Assembly (NCBI GenBank): GCA_021463145.1 | Contig: JAJTWZ010000035.1 | Location: forward strand, 1 to 44,977 | Direction of reading: 5' to 3' | Origin: Blastocatellia bacterium | Lineage (GTDB): Bacteria; Acidobacteriota; Blastocatellia; UBA7656; JADIYM01 | Length of the DNA stretch: 44,977 bases | Shown: positions 44,899 to 44,977 of the stretch, in pieces | Position numbering within the stretch: the stretch's first letter is position 1 | How the letters are laid out: each line of letters starts with the position of its first letter | The notes under the pieces: generated by a model | The model's input: only the letters and a program-made list of their open reading frames with translations | Database searches by the model: none | Told to the model about the DNA's origin: nothing | Translations under genes and position numbers: made by a program

Positions 44899-44977
44899 TG
44901 CGACCGCTCCGCGGTCGGCGCGTTGGGGCTGGCGTGTCCGCGGGTCGCGCCGCGGCTCGTTTCACTCGCCCGCGCGC
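44899..44977. repeat. partial copy of the 26-kb repeat family at the right edge
   Basis: The hairpin core GACCGCTCCGCGGTC at 44902-44916 is followed by GGCGCGTTGGG and by CCGCGGGTCGCGC and CTCGCCCGCGCGC. The same order is seen at 26712-26800, with the segment between core and CGCGGGTCGCGC slightly different. The copy runs off the window. It lies in the intergenic space left of an unseen gene. Confidence 0.85.

Overview
The window comes from a GC-rich (low 60s percent by eye), free-living, aerobic, diderm-type bacterium. Several families point to Acidobacteriota or a neighbouring lineage: a VWFA-related secreted protein of the acidobacterial type, an ECF sigma/anti-sigma/DUF4252 operon, and secreted proteins with HYR and IPT-like C-terminal modules. 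This placement is inference from family distribution; no rRNA gene is present to test it.

Layout. (1) 1-4468, minus strand: M16 peptidase, YycJ-type metallo-hydrolase, purB, purS, purQ, in the order of transcription, as one purine-linked operon. The left edge holds a 22-bp tandem repeat. (2) 4469-5234: a gap with a decayed minus-strand gene and the folD promoter. (3) 5235-9049, plus strand: folD, coaE, and an orphan oppD-oppF pair with no permease or binding protein. (4) 9260-14871: a secreted glutathione peroxidase diverging from uvrA, then a two-gene operon pairing a zinc-ribbon/TPR membrane protein with an HEAAH membrane protease. (5) 14911-19602, minus strand: threonine aldolase, hemW, a two-PDZ serine protease and a small unknown protein. 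(6) 19820-26018: two minor-pilin-like genes, a VWA protein, an M23 peptidase with a textbook promoter and terminator, and a DUF3108 protein. (7) 26019-27748: a gene-free block built almost wholly of inverted and direct repeats. (8) 27749-32258: rlmB and an SdiA-regulated-type lipoprotein, a small membrane protein, a DinB gene broken by one stop codon, a secreted Ig-like protein with a possibly structured leader, and a tRNA-Gly/tRNA-Cys operon with its own promoter. (9) 32433-37890: a three-domain regulator facing an ECF sigma, anti-sigma and DUF4252 operon, then a HAD phosphatase and a TPR protein. (10) 37914-44696, minus strand: amidohydrolase, M20 peptidase and an unusual EncFtn-like/[2Fe-2S] fusion (4-base overlap and 4-base gap), rhodanese, sugar dehydrogenase, and a fused alpha/beta-hydrolase-DinB protein that has lost residues of both active sites. 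The right edge enters another copy of the repeat family seen at 26 kb.

How the genes work together. Housekeeping functions dominate: purine synthesis, one-carbon folate metabolism, CoA synthesis, nucleotide excision repair, rRNA methylation and haem insertion. The accessory interest lies in four places: the REPIN-like repeats, three DinB- or cyclase-containing proteins with damaged active sites, the EncFtn-ferredoxin fusion placed with two amide-bond hydrolases, and the zinc-ribbon/HEAAH protease pair. Several start codons lie only 7-9 bases from a -10-like hexamer, so leaderless transcripts may be common here.
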